64,000 nucleotides of DNA from SURF-21 sp964462595 (GCA_964462595.1 CAYWXM010000051.1:27150-91149), one strand, 5' to 3'; shown: positions 1 to 8,828, counted from the stretch's first letter. The notes: a model not told the origin generated them from the sequence alone. Numbers and translations: made by a program.

Positions 1-66
1 GAATATTCTCCGGGCGTGCAATTGGATATATCTCCCATAACAGGCACCGCCGCCGTGAGGCTGTGA
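1..66 (+). CDS. C-terminal end of an unidentified upstream gene (partial)
   Basis: Frame 1 is open from the left edge to a TGA at 64-66 and reads about 21 residues ending in a mixed polar and hydrophobic tail (GTAAVRL). The gap to the next gene is short, so this could be the end of the gene preceding tilS. In actinobacteria that place is often taken by a D-alanyl-D-alanine carboxypeptidase or a metalloprotease, but 21 residues are too few to decide. The open frame could also be chance. Confidence 0.25.
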   Translation, partial: EYSPGVQLDISPITGTAAVRL

Positions 67-193
67 CGGGGGAGGCTTCCCCGGCCAGCGAGAGCAGCCG
101 GTGGGCATCGTCTGGTCCCGCGGACTTTTCCTGGCCCCGGTCGCCATTTCCTCCCATTACCTCAAGACGATCGGTGCAGGTTATTATGATTAC

Positions 194-1594
194 ATGAGGT
201 GGGAGAAGGAACGTTTCACGGTCATCGCCAGGGTCAGGGAGACCCTGCGCCGCTGGCCCATGTTCAACTCCGGGGACCTGGTGATAGCGGCGGTATCGGG
301 AGGCGTGGACTCGCTGGTCCTGCTGGACGTCCTGCTGCAGTTGAAGGAGGAAACCGGCACCCGGTTGCGCGTGCTGCATATCGACCATGGCGTGCGCCCG
401 GAATCCGGAGAGGATGCCGGCTACGTAGAGAAAGTAGCGGCCCATTACGGGCTGGAGTTCACGATGCGCAGGATCGAGGTGCCGCAGGCCGCGGGCATGA
501 GCCCCGAGGAGGCCTTGCGCGAGGCGCGCTACGGGGCATTTCGCGCGGAGATCGACGGCAGCGGAGCCGCGCGCCTGGCGACCGGGCATACCGCCGACGA
601 CCGCGTGGAGACGCTGCTGCTGCGGCTGCTGGCGGGCAGCGGGCCGCGGGGCCTGGGCTCAATCCCGCCGTTGAGGCTGCCCTTCGCAAGGCCACTGATC
701 CGCGTGTGGAGGAGGGAGGTGGAGGCGTACGCCGCTTTCCTCCCCTTTCCACCCAGGCTCGACCGTACGAACCTGGACGTATCCATCCCCCGCAACCGCG
801 TCCGCCACCGCCTGCTTCCCCTCCTGGAGGAGGAGTATAACCCTTCCGTCAGGAGGGTCCTGCTCGGCGAGGCGGAGATGCTCGCCTCGCTGGCGGAATT
901 GGTGGACGAACTGACGATGGAGGCCGGGGAGGTATCAGTATCGGCAAACCGCGGAGGCGAGGCGCTGGACGTGGATGGGCTGCGCGCCCGGCCCCTGGCG
1001 GTGCGCAGGGAGGTCATAGCGGCCTCGCTGCAGCGCATGGGTATAGAGCCTTCCTTCAGCCTGGTGGAGGACATACGCCTGAAGCTGCTGGAAGCGGAAG
1101 GGCTTTCCCGCCTCGACCTCTCCCCGGGTTTGGTGGCCCGGCGCGTATACGATCGTATAATCATGGGCCCTTTGCCGGCTCAGGATCCCCTGCCGGAAAC
1201 CGCTATCCCCGGCGAGGGCACCTTCGATCTCCCCGGGATGGGTCTGCGGCTGGAGGTTAGGAGGCTTCCCGGGGGAGGCGAGGATCCCCGCAATGCGGCA
1301 AGAGGCTCGTGGACCGCATGGCTGGACGCGGACAGGCTAGTCTTTCCCCTGCTCGTAAGGGGTATCCGCCCGGGCGATCGCTTTTATCCCCTCGGGGCTC
1401 CGGGTGGGCGCAAGCTGCAGGATTTCCTGGTGGATGCGAAGGTGCCCCGCGAGGAAAGGGCCCGGGTCGCGGTGGTGGAATCGGCCGGGGAGATCGCCTG
1501 GGTCGTGGGCATGCGCATCGACGAGAGATTCAAGGTCAGCGAAAGCACCGGTGTTGTTGCGGTGCTGGAAGTAGCGCAGGCCAGCGGGAAATAA
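194..1594 (+). CDS. tilS: tRNA(Ile)-lysidine synthase TilS
   Basis: Cytoplasmic ATP-dependent enzyme that converts the wobble cytidine of tRNA-Ile(CAU) to lysidine, so the tRNA reads AUA instead of AUG. The PP-loop ATP-pyrophosphatase signature SGGVDS lies at residues 35-40, followed by the HIDHGVRPES region, the TGHTADDRVET motif and the RPLIRVWRREVEAY segment typical of TilS. The C-terminal third (LVRGIRPGDRFYPLG...KLQDFLVDAKVPREER) matches the TilS substrate-binding domain. I chose ATG 194 because family members begin about 30-40 residues before the PP-loop; a GTG at 101 would add 31 residues that do not look like TilS. Neither start has a strong ribosome binding site. hpt follows, as in most actinobacteria. 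Confidence 0.93.
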   Translation: MRWEKERFTVIARVRETLRRWPMFNSGDLVIAAVSGGVDSLVLLDVLLQLKEETGTRLRVLHIDHGVRPESGEDAGYVEKVAAHYGLEFTMRRIEVPQAAGMSPEEALREARYGAFRAEIDGSGAARLATGHTADDRVETLLLRLLAGSGPRGLGSIPPLRLPFARPLIRVWRREVEAYAAFLPFPPRLDRTNLDVSIPRNRVRHRLLPLLEEEYNPSVRRVLLGEAEMLASLAELVDELTMEAGEVSVSANRGGEALDVDGLRARPLAVRREVIAASLQRMGIEPSFSLVEDIRLKLLEAEGLSRLDLSPGLVARRVYDRIIMGPLPAQDPLPETAIPGEGTFDLPGMGLRLEVRRLPGGGEDPRNAARGSWTAWLDADRLVFPLLVRGIRPGDRFYPLGAPGGRKLQDFLVDAKVPREERARVAVVESAGEIAWVVGMRIDERFKVSESTGVVAVLEVAQASGK

Positions 1595-1824
1595 TCGCCA
1601 CTGGCTGCGCTTTCAGGCTGAGCATGGTATGGACGATACAACAATGGATGCCTTATGTCCGTTTGACGGGCGGCGGGTTATCATGATCCTTGAGCGGCGT
1701 GGAGAACGGGAAGCAGCGGTGGCCACAGGCCGCCCCGGCCAGAGGCACGGCAAAAGGCCGAAGAAAAACGGCGTGGTTGATATGGCTCATCAGCGGCCGG
1801 CATGAAATGGAGGATAATCTGGCC

Positions 1825-2373
1825 ATGTTATCGGAGATAGAGAGGCAGCTTATAAGCAAAGGGGCTATAAAGACCCGCACGGCGGAGTTGGCCGGCGAGA
1901 TAACCCGTGACTACGCGGGCCTCGAACTGATCATGGTGGGGGTCCTCAAGGGGTCGTTCGTCTTCCTGGCCGACCTGGCCCGGCAGGTGGAACTGCCGCT
2001 GCAGATAGATTTCGTTGCCGTGTCGAGCTACGGCGCGGACACCGAGTCTTCGGGGGTGGTGAAGATAATAAAGGACATGGACCTGGAGATAGATGGCAAG
2101 GACGTGCTGCTGGTGGAGGATATCGTGGACACCGGATTGACCTTGAAATATCTCGCCGGTATGCTGCGCGAAAGAGGCCCCGCGTCGCTGGAGGTATGCG
2201 CCTTGCTTAACAAACCTGACGCGCGTAAGGTTGATATCGAGGTCAAGTATTGCGGCTTCGACGTACCTCCGTTGTTCCTGGTCGGCTACGGGCTGGATTA
2301 CGCGGAGAGGTTCCGGCATCTGCCGTACGTGGGGGTTCTCAGGGAAGAGGAAGGGAGCGGAGAGACAGATTGA
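1825..2373 (+). CDS. hpt: Hypoxanthine phosphoribosyltransferase
   Basis: Purine-salvage enzyme transferring phosphoribose from PRPP to hypoxanthine or guanine. The PRPP-binding signature LLVEDIVDTGLTLKYL is intact, as is the GVLKGSFVFLADLAR substrate loop, and the C-terminal CGFDVPPLFLVGYGLDYAERFRHLPYVGVL segment is diagnostic. The start at ATG 1825 is set by GGAGG at 1809-1813, eleven bases upstream; the open frame extends back to 1690, but that part is basic and low in complexity and is not conserved in the family. The stop TGA (2371-2373) touches the ftsH start region, consistent with co-transcription with tilS and ftsH. Confidence 0.92.
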   Translation: MLSEIERQLISKGAIKTRTAELAGEITRDYAGLELIMVGVLKGSFVFLADLARQVELPLQIDFVAVSSYGADTESSGVVKIIKDMDLEIDGKDVLLVEDIVDTGLTLKYLAGMLRERGPASLEVCALLNKPDARKVDIEVKYCGFDVPPLFLVGYGLDYAERFRHLPYVGVLREEEGSGETD

Positions 2374-2375
2374 AT

Positions 2376-4349
2376 ATGGGCAATAAGAGGCTGTGGAGAA
2401 CGGCCATCTTTTACCTCATCATCGTCTTCGTGGTCATCCTGGTGTGGACCAAGTCACCGAGCATCTTCGGCAACGACAGGACGAAGGACCTCAGCTGGTT
2501 CGAGGACAACCTGGCGGCCGGCGAGATAGCCGAGGTGACCATAAAAGACAAGGACAACATCCTCGAGGGGGCACTGACCTCGGGCGAGGAATTCGAGGTG
2601 AGTTATCCCGGCGATTACGCCAGCGACCTGGTCAACAAGATAAACGAGTACCGGGCGCTGGCGGATTCCGAGGACCCTGCCACCGCCCAGAAGTACGCCG
2701 CCTACAAGGATCTCGAGCTCAAGGTGGATGCCCAGGGCGGGTTCGATTTCCTGGGCATCGTGCTCAACCTGCTGCCCTTCATCCTTATCGTGGTGCTGTT
2801 CTTCTTCCTCTTCCAGCAGATGCAGGGAGGCGGGAGCAAGGTGATGTCCTTCGGCAAGAGCCGGGCCAAGGTGGCTAACAAGGAGCAGGTGCGCGTTACC
2901 TTCAAGGATGTCGCCGGCGTGGAGGAGGCGGTGGAGGAGCTGGTGGAAATAAGGGACTTCCTGGCCAACCCGGCGAAATTCCAGGCCCTGGGGGCCAAGA
3001 TCCCCAAGGGCGTCCTGCTCTACGGGCCTCCGGGTTCCGGCAAGACCCTGCTGGCGCGCGCGGTAGCGGGCGAGGCGGGCGTCCCGTTCTTCTCCATATC
3101 CGGCTCCGACTTCGTCGAGATGTTCGTGGGGGTGGGAGCATCGCGCGTACGCGATCTCTTCGAACAGGCCAAGGCATCCGCTCCGGCCATCATCTTCATG
3201 GACGAGATAGACGCCGTGGGCAGGCACCGCGGCGCGGGGCTGGGAGGCGGCCACGACGAGCGCGAGCAGACGCTCAACCAGCTCCTGGTGGAGATGGACG
3301 GATTCGACATGAAGACGGGCGTCATACTCATCGCCGCCACCAACCGGCCGGACATCCTCGACCCCGCCCTGCTGCGTCCCGGCCGCTTCGACCGGCAGAT
3401 CGTGGTCGACCGCCCCGACCTCACCGGGCGCAAGGATATCCTCGAGGTGCACACCAGGGACAAACCCTTTGCCGAAGACGTGGACCTAGAGGTCCTGGCG
3501 AGACGTACGCCGGGGTTCACCGGTGCCGACCTGGCCAACCTGGTGAACGAGGCCGCCCTCCTCTCGGCGCGCCACGGCAAGAAGAAACTGGACATGGAGG
3601 AGATGGAGGAATCCATTGACCGGGTGATCGCGGGGCCGGAGCGCCGTACCCGTCTCATCAGCGAAAAGGAGAAGGAGATAATCGCCTATCACGAAACCGG
3701 GCACGCCCTGGTAGCCCACGAGCTTCCCAACGCGGATCCGGTGCACAAGATATCCATCATCCCCCGCGGACAGGCCCTCGGATACACACTCACCCTGCCC
3801 CTGGAGGACAAATACCTGGTTACGAAGAGCGAGCTGGTCGACGAGCTGGCCATGCTCCTGGGGGGGCGCGTGGCCGAGGAGATGATCTTCGGCGAGATCA
3901 CCACCGGGGACCAGAACGATATCGAAAAAGCCACCAAGCTGGCGCGCAAGATGGTGTGCGAGTTCGGCATGAGCGAGAAGCTGGGGCCGTTGACCCTGGG
4001 GCAGAAACAGGGGGAGGTCTTCCTGGGCAGGGATTTCACCACCCATAAGGATTACAGCGACCAGATAGCCTATGAGATCGACAAGGAGGTCAGGCGGCTG
4101 GTCGACGAGTCTTACCAGCGCGCCGAGCGCATCCTCACCGAGAACAGGGATAAACTGGATAATATTGCCAGGGCGCTCATAGAGTGCGAGACGCTGGAAA
4201 AAGAGGCGCTCCTGGCGCTCCTGGAAGGTAGGGAACCGGAGGCCGCCGGCGGGCAGGAGGCGGTCCCCGAGGAAGCCGCGGGCAAGGAACCTGGTCGCGC
4301 CAGGGTTCCCAAACCCCTGAAAGGAAAACCGGCCATCCAGACCGAGTGA
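2376..4349 (+). CDS. ftsH: ATP-dependent zinc metalloprotease FtsH
   Basis: Membrane-anchored AAA+ protease that degrades misfolded membrane proteins and short-lived regulators. It has an N-terminal membrane helix (about residues 6-24), a roughly 100-residue extracytoplasmic domain, a second membrane helix, then the AAA+ module with Walker A GPPGSGKT near residue 217, Walker B IIFMDEIDAVG, the second region of homology (ATNRPDILDPALLRPGRFDRQ) and the zinc-protease motif HETGH near residue 439. The tail after about residue 610 is Ala/Glu/Pro rich and variable. ATG 2376 is two codons after a TTG at 2370 that overlaps the hpt stop, so either could serve; a purine-rich stretch (AGGGAGCGGAG) lies just upstream. 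This is normal length for the family. Confidence 0.95.
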   Translation: MGNKRLWRTAIFYLIIVFVVILVWTKSPSIFGNDRTKDLSWFEDNLAAGEIAEVTIKDKDNILEGALTSGEEFEVSYPGDYASDLVNKINEYRALADSEDPATAQKYAAYKDLELKVDAQGGFDFLGIVLNLLPFILIVVLFFFLFQQMQGGGSKVMSFGKSRAKVANKEQVRVTFKDVAGVEEAVEELVEIRDFLANPAKFQALGAKIPKGVLLYGPPGSGKTLLARAVAGEAGVPFFSISGSDFVEMFVGVGASRVRDLFEQAKASAPAIIFMDEIDAVGRHRGAGLGGGHDEREQTLNQLLVEMDGFDMKTGVILIAATNRPDILDPALLRPGRFDRQIVVDRPDLTGRKDILEVHTRDKPFAEDVDLEVLARRTPGFTGADLANLVNEAALLSARHGKKKLDMEEMEESIDRVIAGPERRTRLISEKEKEIIAYHETGHALVAHELPNADPVHKISIIPRGQALGYTLTLPLEDKYLVTKSELVDELAMLLGGRVAEEMIFGEITTGDQNDIEKATKLARKMVCEFGMSEKLGPLTLGQKQGEVFLGRDFTTHKDYSDQIAYEIDKEVRRLVDESYQRAERILTENRDKLDNIARALIECETLEKEALLALLEGREPEAAGGQEAVPEEAAGKEPGRARVPKPLKGKPAIQTE

Positions 4350-4477
4350 GGCCCCATACGCGGATGTTTTCTCCGCGCAGGACTTTCGCAGCCATGAGCC
4401 CCCATGAACATATTCCCCATTACTATATACCCGCATCTTCCGCGCGTAAGCAGCGATGGCGGGCGCTCCGATTGAGT

Positions 4478-4483
4478 TATAAT
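4478..4483 (+). promoter_or_regulatory. -10 box (TATAAT) upstream of folE
   Basis: A perfect TATAAT lies 8 bases before an ATG at 4492 and 32 bases before the preferred folE ATG at 4516. No good -35 is visible at the usual 17-base spacing. If used, transcription would begin close to 4490, either leaving a very short leader or giving a leaderless mRNA starting at ATG 4492. Confidence 0.4.
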
Positions 4484-4515
4484 ATGCGGGTATGCCGGAT
4501 CGAGGAAGGAAGTGG

Positions 4516-5088
4516 ATGGAATTGGACAAAGACAAGGTGATGAAGGGTGTGCGCATGATCCTCGAGGGGGTAGGGGAGGATCTCGATCGCGAAGGGCTGG
4601 TTAAAACCCCCGAGCGGGTGGCCAATATGTACGAGGAGCTTCTGTCCGGTATGGAAGTAGACCCCGCCGAAGTGTTCCGGGCCATGTTCACGGAGGAGCA
4701 CGAGGAGATGATCGTGGTCAAGGACATCCCGTTTTATTCCATCTGCGAGCATCATCTCATACCCTTCCTGGGCAAGGCCCACGTGGCTTATATCCCGGGG
4801 CCCGAGGGGCAGATAACCGGGATCAGCAAGCTGGCGCGGGTGGTGGACGTGCTTTCCAAGCGGCTGCAGGTGCAGGAGAGGATAACCACCGAGGTGGCCG
4901 ACATACTGGTCAAGGCCCTGCGGCCCCGCGGCGTGCTGGTGGTCATAGAGGCCGAGCACCTGTGCATGTCCATGCGCGGGGTGAAAAAGCCCGGCGCGCT
5001 CACCGTCACTTCCGCGGTGAGGGGGATATTCCATACCAATGCGGCCTCCCGGGCGGAGGCCATGTCTCTTATCCGGCAGAAGAGCTGA
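4516..5088 (+). CDS. folE: GTP cyclohydrolase I FolE
   Basis: First committed step of tetrahydrofolate synthesis: GTP to 7,8-dihydroneopterin triphosphate plus formate. The zinc and active-site signature SICEHHLIPFLGKAHVAYIP is intact (the Cys, His-His pair), as is the second zinc cysteine in EAEHLCMSMRGVKKPG, so this is the zinc-dependent FolE1 type. ATG 4516 follows AGGAAGG at 4503-4509 with normal spacing; an in-frame ATG at 4492 adds eight residues and would match leaderless transcription from the TATAAT at 4478. Opens the folE-folP-folB-folK block. Confidence 0.94.
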   Translation: MELDKDKVMKGVRMILEGVGEDLDREGLVKTPERVANMYEELLSGMEVDPAEVFRAMFTEEHEEMIVVKDIPFYSICEHHLIPFLGKAHVAYIPGPEGQITGISKLARVVDVLSKRLQVQERITTEVADILVKALRPRGVLVVIEAEHLCMSMRGVKKPGALTVTSAVRGIFHTNAASRAEAMSLIRQKS

Positions 5089-5097
5089 GGGGAGGAT

Positions 5098-6327
5098 ATG
5101 AGGTTCAACCCCCGCCTGCTGAACGTGGACGGCTTGAGAGAGGCGTATGCACGCCTCGACGAGCTGGGACCCAGCGAGCAGGGGAGGGCCATCATGGCCC
5201 CCAAGATGGTCTGCCGCGTCGTGCACGTGGAAAACCTGGATACCAAGGCCGCCAACATACTCAAGCAGAACATGCTCTCCATAGGAGGAGAGGTGTCGCT
5301 GCCCCGGGAGGTCTTCGATTATGGGGGGGTAAAGGTATCGGCCATCATCTCCGGAAACCTCAAGCATTACAGGTTATTGATATCCAAGCTGAAAAGGCAA
5401 CCTTTCGGCCTCAAGGCGCTGGCTTTGGAGCTGGAGGAGATCCTGCGCCTCCGCCTGAAGGAAGCGGGGCGCTGCCTGCGTCTGGGGGGAAGGGAATACG
5501 ATCTCGATAAGCGCACCCTGGTCATGGGCGTAGTGAACGTCACCCCCGACTCCTTCTCGGACGGCGGCCGCTTCTATGATGCGCGCAAGGCGGTAGAGCA
5601 GGCTCTGCGACTGGAGGAGGATGGCGCGGATATCCTCGATATCGGCGGCGAATCCACCCGCCCGGGCTCTGATTTCATCACCCTGGACGAGGAATTGCGG
5701 CGGGTCATGCCGGTCATCGAGGAGGTCCTGGAGCGGGCGGCAGTGCCCGTGTCCATAGATACCACCAAGGCGGAGGTGGCGCGCAGGGCGCTGGACGCCG
5801 GCTGCGCCATGGTCAACGAGATCAGCGCCATGCGGCTGGATCCGGAGATGCTCCCGCTGGTGGTGGATAAGGACGTGCCTTTCTGCCTCATGCACATGCA
5901 AGGCATGCCCAAGGATATGCAGGTGGAGCCGCATTACGAGGACGTTATCGGGGAGGTGGCCGCGTTCCTGCGCGAGAAGGCCGAGGCGGCGGAGGAAGCC
6001 GGTGCCGACACCGCCAATATCATGATCGACCCGGGCATCGGTTTCGGGAAGACGCTGCAGCACAACCTGGAGATCGTACGCAGGCTTTACGAGCTGAAGT
6101 CCCTTGGCTACACGCTCGTGCTCGGCACCTCGCGCAAGAGCTTCATCGGCAGGATACTCGATCTGCCGGAGGATGAGAGGGTCGAGGGTACGGCGGCGAG
6201 CGTGGCGATGGGCATAGCGGGCGGCGCCGACATAGTGAGGGTGCACGATGTTAGGGAGATGGTCCGGGTGGCGCGGGTAGCCGACGCCATACTGGGCCGG
6301 GATAAGGAGAAGGATCAGATTGGGTAA
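5098..6327 (+). CDS. folP: Dihydropteroate synthase FolP with an N-terminal extension
   Basis: Condenses 6-hydroxymethyl-dihydropterin pyrophosphate with p-aminobenzoate. The TIM-barrel core starts near residue 140 with GVVNVTPDSFSDGGRF, then DIGGESTRPGS (pterin and PABA loop), VSIDTTKAEVA, and DPGIGFGKT, and ends with the LGTSRKSFIG motif, all catalytic loops present. The first 130 or so residues form a separate small alpha/beta segment not found in short FolP proteins but present in some thermophile and archaeal homologues (recalled, not checked). It begins 9 bases after folE and ends inside the cyclophilin gene, so translation of the two is probably coupled. Confidence 0.92.
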   Translation: MRFNPRLLNVDGLREAYARLDELGPSEQGRAIMAPKMVCRVVHVENLDTKAANILKQNMLSIGGEVSLPREVFDYGGVKVSAIISGNLKHYRLLISKLKRQPFGLKALALELEEILRLRLKEAGRCLRLGGREYDLDKRTLVMGVVNVTPDSFSDGGRFYDARKAVEQALRLEEDGADILDIGGESTRPGSDFITLDEELRRVMPVIEEVLERAAVPVSIDTTKAEVARRALDAGCAMVNEISAMRLDPEMLPLVVDKDVPFCLMHMQGMPKDMQVEPHYEDVIGEVAAFLREKAEAAEEAGADTANIMIDPGIGFGKTLQHNLEIVRRLYELKSLGYTLVLGTSRKSFIGRILDLPEDERVEGTAASVAMGIAGGADIVRVHDVREMVRVARVADAILGRDKEKDQIG

Positions 6328-7018
6328 GGCACAGAAACTCAAACAGCAGCGTAAAGAGGAAGAGGAGAAGCGCCGGCAGGAGGAGCGAAAGAAGGCCTGG
6401 CGGAAAGCCATTATCGTGGCCGTGTGCATCCTGACCGTAGCAGTTACCGTGGGCCTGGTGTTCCTGGTCAACTACATGAAGGAGGAAGAGGAGAAGAAGG
6501 CGATCGAGCCAAAGATCACGGCCGAGCTGGTCCTGGAGACAAGCAAGGGAGAGATCGTCGTAGGCCTCTACGGGGAGGACGCGCCCCTCAACGTACAGCA
6601 CATCAGCGACCTCGTGAACCAGGGCTTCTACGACGGTCTTCTCTGGTACCGGGTGGAGGACTTCGTGGTCCAGACCGGCAGCCATTACCAGTCTCTGGTC
6701 GCGGAGGCGGGGGGCGCCGAGCCGGACGCGACGGAGTTGCAGGAGGCGATAACGGCGGACCAGGGTGTGGGGGTGGTCATGGACGAGATCGGGATATCCG
6801 CCACCAAGGGTACCATATCGTTTGCCAAGCCGAGTGATCCCGAGACCGGCCAGTACCAGGCTAATTCCGCCACCACCGACTTTTTCATCCTTAAAACGGA
6901 CCGCACGGACCTGGACCCCTATTTCAGCGTGTTCGGAAAGGTCGTTTCAGGCATGGATGTGGTGGACTCCCTGGAGGCGACGGATACCCTGGGCGCGGCG
7001 ATGATAAGAGAGAAGTGA
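6320..7018 (+). CDS. Membrane-anchored cyclophilin-type peptidyl-prolyl isomerase
   Basis: A highly charged cytoplasmic N-terminus (about 30 residues, Lys/Glu/Arg rich) is followed by one membrane helix (about residues 31-50), then a cyclophilin domain from about 68: LETSKGEIVVGLYGEDAPLN, the Asn-containing FYDGLLWYRVEDFVVQTGS core, a TISFAKP strand and FFILKTDRTDLDPYFSVFGKVVSGMDVVDSLE at the end. The domain therefore faces outside and should help fold exported proteins. The start is TTG 6320, overlapping the end of folP by 8 bases, with AAGGAGAAGG upstream. The FAMKG-like motif of classic cyclophilins is loosely kept, so catalytic strength is uncertain. A folding factor inside a folate operon is unexpected. 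Confidence 0.85.
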   Translation: MGKAQKLKQQRKEEEEKRRQEERKKAWRKAIIVAVCILTVAVTVGLVFLVNYMKEEEEKKAIEPKITAELVLETSKGEIVVGLYGEDAPLNVQHISDLVNQGFYDGLLWYRVEDFVVQTGSHYQSLVAEAGGAEPDATELQEAITADQGVGVVMDEIGISATKGTISFAKPSDPETGQYQANSATTDFFILKTDRTDLDPYFSVFGKVVSGMDVVDSLEATDTLGAAMIREK

Positions 7019-7019
7019 C

Positions 7020-7394
7020 ATGTCCCTCGCGGTGAAGGTGACCGTCTCCGGCCTGGAGGTATTCGCCTTCCACGGCTGCACGCCGGAGGAGAAGGAAAAA
7101 GGCCAGGATTTCCTCATCGATCTGGAGTTTGAATACGACGCCTCGCGGGCGGTGGAGAAAGACGATCTGGCAGAGGCGGTGGATTACGACCTCATGGCCT
7201 CGGAGGTGTATGACCTGGCCACCCGGGAGAGATACGACCTTATCGAGACCCTGGCCGCGCGTATCGGCAGGCATATCATGGCTGCAACCCCGGCCACGCG
7301 CCTGGTGGTCAGGGTTCGCAAGCCGCAAGCCCCCATGCGGCGAAAAGTAGGCGAAGTGGGGGTAGAGATGGTCTTTATAAGAGATGGACGGTAA
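7020..7394 (+). CDS. folB: Dihydroneopterin aldolase FolB
   Basis: Splits 7,8-dihydroneopterin to 6-hydroxymethyl-7,8-dihydropterin and glycolaldehyde. The protein (124 residues) shows the tunnelling-fold pattern of FolB: GLEVFAFHGCTPEEKEKGQDFLIDLEFEYD, VDYDLMASEVYDLATRERYDLIETLAARI, and the C-terminal VVRVRKPQAPM strand. The Glu in the DLIETLA segment and the Lys in RVRKP correspond to pterin-binding and catalytic positions. ATG 7020 is one base after the previous stop. It overlaps folK by 11 bases. Confidence 0.93.
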   Translation: MSLAVKVTVSGLEVFAFHGCTPEEKEKGQDFLIDLEFEYDASRAVEKDDLAEAVDYDLMASEVYDLATRERYDLIETLAARIGRHIMAATPATRLVVRVRKPQAPMRRKVGEVGVEMVFIRDGR

Positions 7395-7905
7395 TGAGGA
7401 GCAGCGGGTCTTTCTAGGCCTGGGAAGCAATCTCGGCGACCGCAGGGGGAACCTTCTCGAGGCTTTGCGCCTTCTCGACGCCATGGAGGACGTGCGCGTG
7501 CTGGAGGTATCCTCGGTCTACGAGGCCGAGCCCTGGGGAGTGCTGGAACAGCCGGATTTTCTGAACCTGGTAGTGGAGTTGGCCACGACGCGCACTCCTC
7601 GTGGCATGCTTGCTGCATGCGCCGAAGTGGAGGAAAAACTGGGCAGGATACGGGGGCAGAGGTGGGGGCCTCGCGTCATCGACGTGGACATACTGCTCTA
7701 CGACGACATAAAGTTAGAAGATGAGGACCTGATAATACCCCATCCCCACATGCTGGAACGGGATTTCGTGATGGTGCCGCTGCTGGAGCTGCGGCCCGAT
7801 ATGGAGCTGGCCGGTGAGCGCGGAGAAGATCTGCGTCCTCGGCAGGGAGACCGGCAGACGGCGCGGGCGGTATTCCGGTATGACAAGGAGGAGTGGCATG
7901 GCTAA
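7384..7905 (+). CDS. folK: HPPK, 6-hydroxymethyl-7,8-dihydropterin pyrophosphokinase FolK
   Basis: Transfers pyrophosphate from ATP to 6-hydroxymethyl-dihydropterin, making the FolP substrate. Family signatures are clear: LGLGSNLGDRRGNL at the N-terminus, SSVYEAEPWGVLEQPDFLN, and the magnesium and ATP motif RWGPRVIDVDILLYDD (the DxD pair), followed by IPHPHMLERDFVMVPLLEL. The last 30 residues are Arg-rich and not conserved; they overlap the start of the next gene by 8 bases. Start ATG 7384 lies inside folB in another frame, indicating coupled translation. Confidence 0.94.
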   Translation: MDGNEEQRVFLGLGSNLGDRRGNLLEALRLLDAMEDVRVLEVSSVYEAEPWGVLEQPDFLNLVVELATTRTPRGMLAACAEVEEKLGRIRGQRWGPRVIDVDILLYDDIKLEDEDLIIPHPHMLERDFVMVPLLELRPDMELAGERGEDLRPRQGDRQTARAVFRYDKEEWHG

Positions 7906-8824
7906 GAAAGTTGACCGATTTACTATCATCGGCGGTGGAAGGGTTGGCACGGCCGTGGGCCGTATCCTGCAGCGCAAAGGAGAACAGGTGGTCGCCGTTG
8001 CCTCGCGCAGCGAGGAATCCCTGCAGTTGGTCGCCAAGTTCATCGAGGGAGCGGCCCTTACCTCCGACGTGGTGAAAGCGGGCAGGAAAGGCAACGCGAT
8101 CATTATCACCACTCCGGATGACCTCATCGCCGATACCTGCCTCAGCCTGGTGAGCGGGAAAGCGGTAAAGAAGGGGGACCATATCGTGCATATGAGCGGC
8201 GCCCTGGGCCTGGATGTCCTTGACCCGGCCGAGGAGCTGGGCGCCCTGACCGCAAGCGTGCACCCCCTGCAGACCTTCGCCGATGTCAGGGGGGCGGTGA
8301 AAAACATCCCGGGCTCAGTCTTCGCCGTGACCACTCGCCGCGAGGACACCCGGGCATGGACGGAGGAACTGGTGCGCAAGCTCGGGGGAGAGCCGGTGCT
8401 CCTGTCAGAGAAAGACAAGACCCTGTATCACATCGGGGCCGTGTTGGCCAGCAACCTCCTGGTAGCCCTGGAACATGCGGCGGAGCTCATATACCAGGAG
8501 ATAGGCATGCACCACGAGAAAGCGCTGAACGCCCTGTTGCCCCTCATCGAGGGGACGGTGCAGAACCTCAAGAGGCTTGGGACGGAGAAGTCCCTTACCG
8601 GGCCGGTATCGCGCGGCGATATCGGAGTGCTGCGCCGCCATCTCGAGTGCCTGGAGCGGGAGGAGCGGAAGGACCTCATGAGGGTCTATACGTCGCTGTC
8701 CCTGTATGCTCTCGATATTGCCGAAGCCGATGTAAGCAAGGCCCGCAGCGAGGAGATCGAGGAGCTCCTGATGCATTATTCACAGTTCTCCACTCCCGGG
8801 GCGCACGACCTGCGGAGGATTTAG
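7898..8824 (+). CDS. Rossmann-fold and DUF2520 domain protein, probable NAD(P)-dependent oxidoreductase
   Basis: The N-terminal Rossmann domain begins with IIGGGRVGTAVGRIL (GxGxxG dinucleotide motif) and ends near residue 130; the rest is the helical DUF2520 domain with HPLQTFADV and HIGAVLASNLLVALEHAAELIY. This two-domain plan resembles ketopantoate reductase and NADP-dependent acid reductases. The family regularly sits directly before panC; Rv3603c, in the matching Mycobacterium tuberculosis cluster, appears to be the counterpart (recalled from gene order). The substrate is not known. The start at ATG 7898 is fixed by AAGGAGGAG at 7885-7893; longer in-frame versions reach back into folK. 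Four bases separate it from panC, so a role in pantothenate synthesis is a reasonable inference. Confidence 0.85.
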   Translation: MAKKVDRFTIIGGGRVGTAVGRILQRKGEQVVAVASRSEESLQLVAKFIEGAALTSDVVKAGRKGNAIIITTPDDLIADTCLSLVSGKAVKKGDHIVHMSGALGLDVLDPAEELGALTASVHPLQTFADVRGAVKNIPGSVFAVTTRREDTRAWTEELVRKLGGEPVLLSEKDKTLYHIGAVLASNLLVALEHAAELIYQEIGMHHEKALNALLPLIEGTVQNLKRLGTEKSLTGPVSRGDIGVLRRHLECLEREERKDLMRVYTSLSLYALDIAEADVSKARSEEIEELLMHYSQFSTPGAHDLRRI

Positions 8825-8828
8825 AAGC

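Noticed and set aside
7384..7905. Frameshift in folK because its C-terminus is unusual
   Set aside because: All catalytic motifs precede the odd tail, and the other frame belongs to the leader of the next gene; no insertion or deletion is needed.
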